This document shows, in pieces, positions 37,781-49,229 of a stretch of 64,000 bases of DNA; the stretch's first letter is position 1; each line of letters opens with the position of its first letter. Below the pieces are notes generated by a model. The model searched no databases. It was not told the DNA's origin and saw only the letters and a list, made by a program, of their open reading frames with translations. The stretch is taken from assembly GCF_947623445.1 (NCBI RefSeq), contig NC_135246.1:12631856-12695855 (forward strand), written 5' to 3'. The stretch is from Clavelina lepadiformis. Taxonomy: Eukaryota; Chordata; Ascidiacea; Aplousobranchia; Clavelinidae. The position numbers were made by a program, and so were the translations under genes.

Positions 37781-38917
37781 ATGGAAACCACATATGAAAA
37801 CGTGAACGCTACCGAAAAAATGCAGCCTCCCCCCTACTCGCCTAATGCTAATTTTTCCCCTCAACCACCGGTAAGTGCCAGGTATTTTATCAGGTTTATT
37901 AGCAAACACTTTTTCCAATAATCAACTTATAATTCAGCAGATGATGCCAACCCCACCACAAACCCAGATGCAACCAAACCTTGTAAATCAAACAAATATT
38001 TCCATGGTCAATCCCAATCCGCCTCAGGGAGGTTACTATCCTCAACCTCCACCAAACCAAGTGACCTACGTCACTCAAACAACAACAATGCATGCTGGAT
38101 CCTTGCAGTCATCGATACCGATCATGCCCATGTGCTTAGCTATTATTTTATGCATAGTAAATTGTCTGATACCAGGGTTTGGTAAGTATAGCAATAACTT
38201 ATGATCAGCAACTGTGAAACCTTATGTGGACTATAAACAGGTTATGCAGTTTCATGGTATCGTTTCTTAATATTGCGTTGATGTCTGAAGTAACGAAAGA
38301 ATAGGTTGCAGTGAACCTAGTTAACTAAGTCCATTTTATTTAATGTGTCAAAATCAAATGTGGAGAATATCAATCAAAGTTAATTTTTAATGATTTCAGG
38401 TACTATCATTGCATCATTTACGGTTTTCTGCTGTGCAAATGTTGGACAAAGCGGATCAAGCAATTGTGGTGTATTCTGCCTAAATTTTTGGATTGGGTGG
38501 GCTCAGATGTTTACAGTATTCTTTTTCTTGGCTGGATGGATTTGGAGCATTATTTGGGGAGTTTATTTCATTTCAAACGCAAGTGCGTAACATTCAATGC
38601 AAAAACCGTAAATATCCCTTTAACGGCTTGGTATAGCCTACAGTGGGTAAATTGTTAAAAACACGATAGTTACATATTAACAAATTGTGTACGGAAATTA
38701 CGAAATTAGAAGGTAAATATAAAGGATGGTACTTGCTGTTTTTAAGTTCTCAGTACAACGTGATATGTTATACAAAGGCAAAATACAGATTTTATTGTTT
38801 GCTTACACGTTAGGTCAATATGGTAAAGGGGGAATCGTTTCGACCACAACAACGACTGCGGCAATTCCACAGCCCATCCCCCAATACACTGGAGTACAAA
38901 CCGTAACTTCATACTGA
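37781..38917 (+). CDS. SPEC3/Stum-family membrane protein, gene A
   Basis: Four exons (37781-37870, 37938-38181, 38400-38582, 38814-38917) join in phase to 206 residues. The N-terminal half is Pro/Gln/Asn-rich and cytosolic in appearance. It is followed by two hydrophobic hairpins typical of the Spec3 (Stum) domain: MPMCLAIILCIVNCLIPGFG, TIIASFTVFCCA, the Cys-bearing loop, CGVFCLNFWIGWAQMF and AGWIWSIIWGVYFIS. The short C-terminal tail is Thr/Gln-rich and ends in TVTSY. Family members act in ciliated ectoderm (sea urchin Spec3) and in Drosophila mechanosensory neurons (Stum). The same role here is an inference. A paralogue lies 2.1 kb downstream in the same direction. ATTAAA at 39000 could be the polyadenylation signal. 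Confidence 0.85.
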
Positions 38918-39249
38918 ACAGATAAAACTTATTCTGCTGGACATGCGTTACGTCTTTTAGCATTTTCTGAGAATTTCCGTATGTAAAGTGCCGTATACGA
39001 TTAAAAAACAAGGATATCTAATTTTTAAATGATTTATGCATTTATAGCATAAACCTCGTCCAATGTTTATACAGAACAAAGTCGACTTTAGCCGTTCCGC
39101 ATTAAAAGTTGCATTGTATTATAGTGCAAATGTGTTAGAAATCTCGATTGTTTTGCTGACACGACTTTATATTGGTGTTGCTTTTTTCTTAGCTACTTTC
39201 ATTCTACATGTTAGATACTCTAAGACAGTGTGTACTTGACGTTATATTG

Positions 39250-39646
39250 CAGGGGTGGGCAAACTGCGGCTCGCCGGCATGTTTTTTGTGGCTCTTCTAG
39301 TCGAATCGTAAAATTCCAAAAAAATTGTAAAGGCTACCAAGAGTACCGTTTATGAACGTTTCTGTCTATTTTTTTCTTTATTTAGGCCGCATTTGGTTTA
39401 TGATGTAACACTAGACATAGAATCCAACATTGTTTTCAGGTATAGATTCTATACTCTATGGCAAAGGTGGTCAAAGTGCACCTCGCCGACATGTTTTTTA
39501 TGGGTCTTCTAGCTGAAAAGTAATATCCCAAAATGACTACTACTAATATAATAACCAAATTGACAATCATTACTGATTTTGCGGCTCGCTGGTGTTTATA
39601 GTTTTCCGCAAGTGACTCTTTCATTGAACAAGTTTGCCCGCCCCTG
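39250..39646. mobile_element. Non-autonomous hAT element between the two SPEC3 genes
   Basis: Terminal inverted repeats CAGGGGTGGGCAAACT and CAGGGGCGGGCAAACT (15 of 16 identical) bound 397 bp and are flanked by perfect 8-bp duplications TTATATTG at 39242-39249 and 39647-39654. No transposase is encoded. A stretch at 39461-39535 repeats the left subterminal sequence in direct orientation (GGTGGTCAAAGTGCACCTCGCC versus GGTGGGCAAACTGCGGCTCGCC), so the element arose from, or later gained, a second copy of its left end. Confidence 0.9.
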
Positions 39647-39654
39647 TTATATTG

Positions 39655-40999
39655 CTTCATGATGCTGTGAAGTTCAGTTGGTAATTTTGAGCGTATGGCT
39701 GTCAATGTTTGCTTTTTTACTGTAATTACAATTTAGAATAATTGTTTGTGTGATGATGTTTTTGTATACAACAGCGAATTGTACCCTGGCCAATAAATTT
39801 ACTTCTTTGACGGCTGAGTTTGTTTTTTGTTATTGTTTTTCTCCCATCCTATCTAGTTTTTGAGCGGTAGCTTATCCTTAAACATTGACTTTTGCACTTT
39901 CTAGTTACTGCATTTGTTCGGTCTACATAACTACCGTAGGTATTAGTAGGTAGGTAGGTTGGTTGTTAGAAGTAGCTGGTAGGTGTTATGTGTTATTTTA
40001 CGTAGCGTAGGAGGTGACTATATAACTGAAAGGGGCCGATAAACTTTATTAATGCGTAGGCCTATTGTATTGCAAAGCTATGTCGTTTGCATAAGTTCAA
40101 GTGATGTCTATTTTACGGAGTCAGAACAAAATATGTGAAGTATATAGTCTATACTACTCTATGGAATAGCCTTTCTTATCACCTGCTTAGTTGAATTGGT
40201 AACCTACTTCCTTTACTTAAAATTACCGTCTTATACTCCCAATTATCTGAATAGTTTTTTGAAATGTTATACTCTAATAAGGTAGACTATCCATGTACAC
40301 TGTACTATACCGTGCGATGGTAACCAGCAGGAATTTTTGTTTGATGATGAAGTTTGTCTTACAAAAAAGGTAGAAGCATACTAAAAACGTAAACTCGATC
40401 GAACATCATAATTGATATTGAAAATTAATTTGTTAATTGCATTAAAAAAAAAGGAAGTTTTAATTCATAAAATTAGGCTATTTATATGCGTTTGTGTTCA
40501 ATTTGCGGTAAATATGCGCAAGGGAACCCTGAAATCTTAAGAAGTGTCACAAGTGGGCGGAATCGGGCACGTCAGCCATTTCAACTTTATGATTGCGATC
40601 AGGAAACTATCAATGATATTTTGCAACTAAAGACAAGTTTTGTTTTAACTGCGTTTTGCACTCGGATTTTTATTGGCAGTGCAAATAGCAATGCTGTCAT
40701 CAGTGAAATCATGGGGTTTTACCGGTAGACGTAACAGGGAAGAAGAAATGTTTAAATTAAGTCTGGCGACAAAATAGAAAAAAAGCATCTCAACTTTTTC
40801 ACAGGCATGATGAGAACGATGTTGAACTTTTGCAACAAATTGAAAAGCTTGTTTTTAAACGAACAGTTTCAGGGATCTTATTAAGCACGTTTTTATATCA
40901 GTCGTTGAAAAATTGATTACCAAGCTTACATAAGTTGTTTAGTAATTTTAAGAAGAAGAAAATATTCCGGTCCGGTCAGAACTTGATACAAGAGCAGAG
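39655..40999. other. Spacer between SPEC3 genes A and B
   Basis: Contains (TAGG)n/(TTGG)n-like simple sequence at 39945-39970 and an 80-codon frame at 40486-40728 with no linked exon. The promoter of gene B should lie near the right edge, but no clear TATA box is seen. Confidence 0.4.
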
Positions 41000-41860
41000 A
41001 TGACATCTCAAGAAAGTTGTGAGTCAGAAAAACCACATCCACTTGTGGTAAACGCCTTGTTTTTGAAATCTGTTTTATGTATCAATATAAATATAAAGTT
41101 TAAGTCCGCCTGTAGATTCAAGCGATCATCTTCAGTAATCCGCTTTTTTCCGTCTTAGCAGCAAAATCAAAGCGATACCAGGCTGCCTTTACAAGAAGTC
41201 ATCCTTGAAGAAAGGAAAATGACAGATTCTACTGACGCATCAATACCGGTTCTGCCAATGGGAGTTGCTATCAGTCTGTGTGTAGTAAACTGTCTTTTTC
41301 CTGGATTAGGTAAGTTGAAGTTTGCTGCGTCCACGTTAATGACACCAACTGATATAGTTGAACTACGTTTGTTAATAATTATACATGGCGGTAATTATGA
41401 AAGCTTATGGTGTTTCCCTTTTGTGATTGTTTTAGATCAAAATGATAGTTTTGAATTACCGCTGTGCGATACACTTTTTTCAAGGAACTATCATTGCTTC
41501 ATTTACTATTTTTTGTTGCGCAATTGTCCCCGAGGGCCATGACAAATTCAACGTGTTCTGCATTAACTTCTTGATTGGATGGGCGCAGCTCATAACCGTA
41601 CCGGTACTTTTTGCTGGCTGGATTTGGAGCATAACTTGGGGAGTACGTTTTGTTTCAATAGCCGGTAGGTTACACTATTGAATGATTATACATGCATTTA
41701 ATTCCTTTTAATAATATTTTTATTCTTTTGACGTTTGATATTTTTACCATTATAACTATTTTAAGCTAAAAGTGGCAATGTGGAAGAGTTGGTTGTCACG
41801 TCAGTTACAACACTACCATCAAAAAATGCCCGACAAACTTCGGTGGTTAGCAAAAATTAA
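41000..41860 (+). CDS. SPEC3/Stum-family membrane protein, gene B
   Basis: Exons 41000-41047, 41159-41309, 41485-41664, 41766-41860 join in phase to 157 residues. The domain matches gene A closely: LPMGVAISLCVVNCLFPGLG, TIIASFTIFCCAIV, FCINFLIGWAQL and AGWIWSITWGVRFVS. Intron positions and phases within the domain agree with gene A (Gly split before TIIASF), so the pair arose by tandem duplication. The N-terminus is short and acidic, without the Pro-rich stretch of gene A, and the tail differs. It is likely a two-hairpin membrane protein. Role inferred from family members in cilia or mechanosensation only. Confidence 0.83.
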
Positions 41861-42778
41861 CAGATGATAAAATGAAGTGCTTCAAGACTGTGCAAATATT
41901 TTCAAATGTGTACGACACGGTATCCAGGGCTACAAGACTGGTTTTTTATAATCTCATAGTGAACAATTATTTTTGTGAAGTGTTTGTCTGCCCGTTATTA
42001 ATTCGTGAAGTGGAAGGTTTTTTGAAAGTATTGCCGGTTATTGCAAACTCTTTTTTGGAGATGTTAAGCAAATTCAGTCAAGTTGATATCCAAAAGTGTG
42101 CTAATAATCGTATTTCATCTATTTTGTCCTATTTGTCGTAACGTTAACAATAGGGTAACTTGCCACTAGCAGTACTGCGCCTGTCTCATGTAGCAGTTTC
42201 ATGCGTTGTTCATTTGTCCAGAAACTTAATGTTTTTGAATATTCAACTCAATGCATAACAAATCTCGTCAATCTGTAAAAGTCATCAACGGATGATAAGA
42301 ACTGCCTTATGACACCGATGCATCATGAGTAAGCAATCAGAGCAAAAAGTTCATTAGCGCAATAGCCTATTCGATTTTGTGAACTATGTGTATTGCTATA
42401 GTTAAAATTATTATCAGAATGTTGTCTTATAGCATGTGCGCTTATCATTTCTGTGCCTTATACTGTAGTACATGCACAAGATAATTCAAATTACATTAGA
42501 ATGGATTTGTTGATGTGAAAATACAATAACTCTTGTGGTATTAGGGGCTTCATGTTTTCGTAATTAATTCTCTAACTTAAGCAGTTTAGGTAAGAAGATT
42601 TGCCTATGTAGGCAGAGGCACACACAGTCGCACCATTTTTTATTTTATTTTTTTTTTAATTATTCTGGAAACATATTGCCGAAAGAATGTTGACAAAAGC
42701 TCGATGACTTGAAATTTTTCACGGACCTGTAAGTACGAAGGCCAATTTCATGAGGATTATCTTATAATAACAACAATG
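41861..42778. other. Spacer between SPEC3 B and the astacin gene
   Basis: The 3' ends of the two genes converge here. The frame at 41872-42141 starts just after the SPEC3 B stop and is probably 3' UTR. A T-rich run at 42640-42658 is present. No further gene is seen. Confidence 0.4.
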
Positions 42779-45700
42779 TTACACACTAAAAGATGCTTTG
42801 TCCTCTCTACCAATCACAATCCCGCTTCCTTCAATTCCTTCCTCTTTATCGTCCTCGCACATGTTCGGATGAACCAGGACTTCATCAATGGCCATATCAC
42901 CTTTATAACCATTTCCGCGGCCACCCTCAAATATGATCTTTCTCACAAAACATAAAACGCATCAGATTTAACAGGTTTGGTTTGAAAATTGATTGATTCG
43001 AAAATGAGCATTGAATGAAATTTAGAGTATTCGTTAAAAGAAACATTTTTATTAATCAGTTCGTTACCTGGTATGGGTTGAGCTCATATATGGGAATTTT
43101 TACAGTAATCCAGTCGCTATTTCCATGGTCGCCGTAGTCAGTATAGATCAAAGATTTGCATCCGTCAGTTGGTTGCTAAAATAGAGTTATTCGTACTGTG
43201 AAAGTATATATAGAGTGATGAGGAGAATGTTATAGTATCTATACATTTTTTTGCAAAGATATACCTTGTACACGTTTAGTCGGTCTATGTTTTCACCAAA
43301 CATGTTGTATGAAAATTCGAGGCAGTGAACTTTATCGGGTACTGCCAACTCGGGCGTCATGATACGTGCCTTCATGCCGTTGGTTTGTGGAGATGAAGTT
43401 TCGATGTAAAGATATTGGCCTAAGATCGAGGCACGAATACTCAGGTTCATCTTTTTATTGTATCAGCAGAGTCTTCTAGTCATCCAAATATTCCGAAGTC
43501 AATTGTTCAATGATTCGTAATCCTACCTTTTGCTGTTCCAGTCGTTTTGTCAACCGCAGGACCAGTATAGTCACTAACTGTCGAACCGCGATTGAGGGCC
43601 CAGTTGAAATCAGCGTCAGCGTCGTGAGTCCATCCGCACACTTCATAACCTCCTTCGAAGTGACAAACATGTATGGGAGCTGTGATGGCTGCCATGAAGT
43701 AAAATTAGTTGAGGAGGATTACTTCAAAGCGCTTCAAGCAAACGTATAGGAGATGACTAGTTAGTTATCGAAGGACATTTAACATTACAAGAGTAATAAT
43801 CAGCCAAAAATCCTCCCATGGTCACGGAGTAATCAGAAAAGAAATTAACAGTCAGAGTGTTGCTTGTTGAGTAGATTGCGCTCGGTGTCTTTGAACCACA
43901 GAAGGTTCCAATCTGTGGAGAAGCTGTGTCACGCCCGTCGTAAATCTAAAAAATTAACAATTTAAATACGAACTCAAGTTGTCATACAGACGACAACAAA
44001 CTCTACGTTGAGATCTGTTCCTAGATTACCTTACCTTAAGCCAATCGTAATAACATATCCCCTGATAATCTTCGATTTCGAGAAACTCGAACTGCAGTTT
44101 AACAATCTCGCCAGGTGGCGCTATTATAGTTTGCACGCATTCAACGTCCGCTTTGTAGGAATAGGGGAATAAAGGTGATGATATGGTACCGTAACCGCCC
44201 GCTACAAATGGTAGGTTGCAGTCTTTGTCAGTTCCAACTGCCAATCAAAGAGTTTCAGTAAGCGGTTGAGCAAACACCGGACGCTAAGTCGTTATTATTA
44301 TAGCCGATTATTATTATTGTTACTGTCGATTAAGTTCTGGTTTGCTTCTGTTTATGCAAGCAACTCGCAAAGTTTACGACAAGTTGTAGTCGTAAAATGC
44401 ACAAACCGATGCAAAACTTATTGCAATCACTCCACTCGACTTCGCTGTCTGTTGCGCAACTGTCGCCTTCGCAGAACCTCCTGCGGTACATCCTACATTC
44501 CTTGTTGCATTCACTCCAGTCAGTCCAACGCGTCCAACCATCAATGAAGTCTATATTTAAAATAACGTAAGTATGAAATGAACAAACCAAACAAGAAATT
44601 TATTTTATTATCATTGCACTTTCAGTTATTGACTAGTTAAAGCTTCTCAGGCCTCAGGGGTAGCACTGAATATCCTATTATTCTCTAAATATGTAGGTAT
44701 ACTTTGTTATTAGGACATATCCATGCACCTGAGGGCCCTAATATCGTGTCCTAGAATCCAGGAAACACACAAAATCAAAAACAAATAAGCAACCCATTGA
44801 ACTTTCAACCCATTAAAGTCATGTAATTCAACAAACACGGTAAACCAAGGGAATCCAATATAATCATTGTACCCAGCCGAGCAAACTTAAAGGAACCGGC
44901 TTTTCAGCAGTTGAGCAAAGCAAATCATTTCGAGTAACTTTCGCTATTGCGTAGTTAGGTTATAGGAATGGGCAATTGTGAGCATATGTTGCCTAATGTT
45001 AAAAAGTGGTCTACATACGTAACCATGACGTTTTGTCAACTACACTAACACCGGCAGTGCTCACCGCAGTTGTATAATTTACGAAGTTTGTTCAAATCGC
45101 TAGTTGAAAATCCTTCTCTTTGGCCCATATTTTCACCACCAGGATAAAGAGCAACAATTGTCGGTTCACCATTTGCAGAAAATGCTGTGTCATAGTAGTG
45201 CATGATCGATGAGTAGTCATATGCTTCTCCGAGAGTCTGGATCTACGATAAATTTCCTTTAGTGAGGAGTTAAGATGTTGAAAGGTTTATGATGCGGTAT
45301 TGTTTAGTATATTTTCTGTTTTCTGCGACATAAACGTGGATCACTTGATTACTTAAGCTGTTTTGTAAACAAAAATCAAATTTTGCAAACCTCGTACTCG
45401 GTATATTTGTCAAAATTGTGTTCTTTTCCACTCTGAATGTTTTCCCATTTAATTTCTACGTAATCATCCCTGTCGTATCTATACACAGACGCATTGAACA
45501 GCGACATATTGTTAGTGCCAGCAACGCAGTGGCCTTCTGAACAAATATGAATACAAAAATACAAACCTTGACTGTTCGTGCCAAAATCCCATAGCGTGCA
45601 TTGTTTCGTGGATTATGACACCGCGCTGTTCGCAACCGGATCCGATTGAGATAGTTTGGACACCGCCAATTTGACCAACTGAAGAGAAACATCTGCAGCA

Positions 45701-47063
45701 CAAATAAGCCAAAAAAGTTTAGAAAAAAAAACAGAAACAAAAACAAAAACTTGAAAAACAGCAATTTTTAAGACATTTTTATAGCATTCATTCTCATAAA
45801 ACAAACGAAATGTGGACTTTGCAAAAATGACGAGACTTTATCGGCTACACACATTTTCCCAAACACGAAGAATGAAGGTATTTACCGTCAATAAATAAAG
45901 ACTCATACGAATACATTTTACTTTCTTTTTTAGAACTTTTAAGTCGTTTATGTTTTGAGTGATTAAGGTAAACTTTAAATGTCCCAAGAAACGTCAGGGA
46001 CAAGACATACAATGAAACTATTAATAAATCAATAACTAAATATATGATGCAAATGCTTTTCCAAACAGAGTTTTACATGACGTACCCGTTGTCCCGTGTG
46101 TACAAAATGTAGCTGGCCTCATTCTCACGGTGCACGAAGTTGACGCAAAGTCTAGCACTGTATTCGCGCAAGACGTCTTCGATGAGATCGCGTATTTCGA
46201 AACTGTACTGGGAGTGAATGACATAAGGAATATTTATGCCCCACCTACGCCAAAAAATACAAGTAGAGGTCATTACTTTTCTGTAAGACTGCTGTTTATC
46301 ATAAACAATGGTTCAACTCGCAAACATCTGGTCATTTAAACAATTGCTTGTTGCGAAGTAATCGATTGAAGGTTTGACGAAAATTTTAACATTGCCTATA
46401 GGATGTATATTATAATTAATTCAAGTTTTTGCACTAAATTTGAACAAATCAAGCAACCAGATTTCACAATGGTATAAGTACTATACTGTTTGTTTCCCTG
46501 TATATTTTGCTCGAAACTTGTGATTTAATAAAAAATTCTCATCGAGACAAAACTGCATGCAATAAATTTACTTAAGACTTTCATCCAAAATGGCGTTTTT
46601 GTTTTGTCCAGGTTCCCGGTTGGTCAAGACAATATCTCCTTGGAAGTATTCGTAACCTTGATCCCGGTTCGTTTGTAAAATCGCACCCATCGCCCCTGTC
46701 GGCAGAGAAATACTTCGGTGCATTTATTTGCTTAACTCCATTTATAAGTTATTTAGTAGGAATGAGGTATTTGCAATACTAAATCAGAAACTGTTGCATG
46801 AACAAGAGCAATATAAGCTATATAGCCTAATTATCATCCTATATTGTTTACCTTTAATTTCCTTGCGAGCTGGACCTTGCTATGTAAAATAAGAAAGGAA
46901 AAATTAATATAACGTGGAATTTTGGATCTGCGGCCAATACAAAGAATGTAACTTGACATTTCTTCAAACTTTGAAGTATATTTTGTTCAAGAATTACCTT
47001 TACGGGAAGTCCTGAAGAAACGCTCGTTAGGATCAGCAACACACCAAGTGCAATGGATTTCAT
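42779..47063 (-). CDS. Secreted astacin metalloprotease with TSP1, CUB and MAM domains
   Basis: Exons: 46998-47063, 46852-46879, 46572-46695, 46086-46244, 45567-45692, 45391-45478, 45065-45242, 44407-44550, 44035-44237, 43789-43945, 43527-43688, 43265-43419, 43068-43175, 42779-42937; 618 residues, all junctions in phase. Order: signal peptide (1-18), prodomain with YFQGDIVL, catalytic domain about 73-256 with WGINIPYVI, the zinc site [15 protein letters not shown] and Met-turn SIMHYY, a TSP1-like module (258-304, [10 protein letters not shown]), a CUB domain (about 308-424, [15 protein letters not shown] to MGGFLADYY) and a MAM domain (about 428-590, [30 protein letters not shown]). No membrane anchor follows, so it should be secreted. 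Such enzymes cut extracellular matrix, growth-factor or yolk proteins. The substrate here is unknown. Meprins combine astacin with MAM; adding TSP1 and CUB is unusual. Confidence 0.92.
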
Positions 47064-47757
47064 GGCGAAGTCTTAACGAAGTATTATCAGTCAGTAAAAC
47101 ATAAATACATACTATATACTGTAGCTATTATACCTAAAAACGGATTTTCAAAATACCATTTACTAAAAATTTCCCTACGAGCACGATATTTTAACTAAGC
47201 TTAAGTTAACAACTTCCCAGTCAAAAAAACATTGCAATTTAAAATCCAGTTTTCAGCCACGACGTTATAGCTCTGTGTTTATATTGGCTTATACTGCAGC
47301 AAACGCAGTTAACAAACTAGCTCTGAGTTCGTTCCCAACTTTATGCGCCTTTTTCAGCAGCCAACTTATATATACGGTATAAGTTATAGCAATGCAGTCT
47401 ACATGAGTTATAGCTCGTAAAATGTCATAAAGTTATGTACACAGACTGCATAGCACCTACTGGCAACCTGAGTGACGCAACCAAGCTTGTTATCCGTAAA
47501 CGTTGCATCGTCGATAGTCCAAAGTATTTCAGCAATGTGTACCATCAATATGTTGCGCCTGTAGGTAGACAAAACTAACTATCTTAATCTCAAAGCCAGT
47601 GTAGTCCAAACCTTGCAATAAGGATCCTAATAAATCGTTTAAAAACTATCCAAAAACTTTAGATCGCCAAGTTTTTATTTTTGAGCCGCTATATCTTTTG
47701 TGTGGTGAGATTATTCTGGTGTTAGTGTTTTTACGCATTGCCTAGCCCAGGGTTTCC
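47064..47757. other. 5' flank of the astacin gene
   Basis: AT-rich with no exon. Promoter elements should lie here; TATATATACGG near 47368 on the plus strand is a weak TATA candidate for either strand. Confidence 0.35.
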
Positions 47758-48240
47758 CAAACTTTTGGGCCACGGACCCCTATCGGTAAATCTTTTTTTC
47801 TCATACCCCAATCTTATGTCAAATCAATTTTTCTGCCTAACCAACGAGGAAGGATAACACAAACCCAAAAATAAATAACACTAAATCATGTTTATTAACA
47901 ACACTGACAACATCAATGCGCTGGATGAGGTTGCTTTTTACTGAACAATTTATCAATTCTCGGAGCAAATTGTGACAAGCAAACTCCTTAGTCCAAAGAC
48001 TCCACGGCAAGTCTGGACCGCCTGTGCAGTGATCACGGAGCCCAGTTTCGGAAACCTTGGCCTAACCTATGCTGACTTGGTGTATTGGTGGTGTGGTCCA
48101 CAACACCACATGCTCCTTTCCACGCTAACACTTGGGATTTTATTTGATAACACAAAATCTTTGAAATAAATTGTCTGCTATTGTACAAACAATATCACGT
48201 ATTATTTTGCGTTCTGCTGCCGTAGCAGTCAACAAAATAC
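47758..48240. mobile_element. One end of a hAT-like element
   Basis: CAGGGTTTCCCAAACTTTTG followed by GGGCCACGGACCCC is the usual terminal pattern of hAT elements of the CAGNGGTTCCCAAACT type. I could not find an inverted partner or an 8-bp duplication within the next kilobase, so the far end is missing or diverged. The right limit given is arbitrary. Confidence 0.45.
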
Positions 48241-48248
48241 GTCCGTTG

Positions 48249-48660
48249 TCAATAACTAGTCAACCTACCATAAGTAGGCGGCTGGAACGTGAACTCATAT
48301 TTAAGCAGCCACATATTGCTTGAATTCGTGCGACTCTTTACGTAAAAAGGCAAGACCTCAAAATACTTTCTCCTTTTCATGAGAGACACCACCCGCCTTG
48401 TTTGGGTAGCCATAGACATCCAACAATCAAGAAAGGATAACCTTGAGGAATCAAAACGAGCAGCAAGAAACATAATCAAGCAGCCCTGGATATTAAACAT
48501 CAGTTCAACGCGAGAACCAGAGATTTCTCTCGGAAATCTACTATTTGACAGGAATATGATCCAACCGCCGAAGACAACAAACACGCTTGTGGGATTGCGC
48601 CTCAAACCCTCAAGCCTAAACCGAGGAGTTGCGTCCGACTTAAAAGCTAAGTAGCATTTC
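48249..48660. other. Unassigned segment open on both strands
   Basis: A minus frame of 118 codons and a plus frame of 91 codons overlap here, and the GC content is higher than that of the surroundings. Neither has linked exons or a recognisable motif. It may be a fragment of a transposon adjacent to the hAT end. A host gene is not supported. Confidence 0.25.
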
Positions 48661-49229
48661 TATGTAAGACAGGTAAGTTAAATAAGCCATTTCATTTATT
48701 ATTTTTCGGTTTAAAAATATTGCACAATAGGTAGCGACATTTTGTGGCAACATTGATAGAATTAAAATGCAAACAAAACGAAACAGAAACTTGTTTCTTC
48801 ACCAAACACAGAGAATGGCGCACAAGGCGAATATATTTGAAAGTTTACTAAAAAAAAAAACAGAATACTCTTGCTATGTAAAATAAGGTTTCGCCTCAGT
48901 AATGACAAGCACTATCAGGGTTCAGACGCTACAGGGTACCAAAGAGTTTTTTCGTGTCCAGTCGTAGGTAAGAATGCGTAAATAGATTTGCCTTACAGTG
49001 AAACGAAGTGATTGCTTCGATGGACTAACTCTGTCCGAAGTTGAAAACATATAAAAAAACGTCCCGGTAGATTTGTGTGTTTTGGGACTTCGCGCGATTT
49101 TGTACGCCAAATAAATAAACTTCTTGTTAAAATATTTTGGAATGGCAAAGAAAACTAATAAATAAAGTAAACAGCACCGTGGTACAAGGCACACCCGACA
49201 ATACATCAGGCAGAGAGACGTACTTTTGT
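48661..49229. other. Spacer 3' of VPS54
   Basis: Expected to hold the VPS54 3' UTR. The minus-strand frame at 48922-49239 overlaps the last VPS54 exon in another frame and is not called. Confidence 0.4.

Noticed and set aside
40486-40728. 80-codon plus ORF between the SPEC3 genes
   Set aside because: No matching splice sites link it to SPEC3 gene B, and no family resemblance was found.
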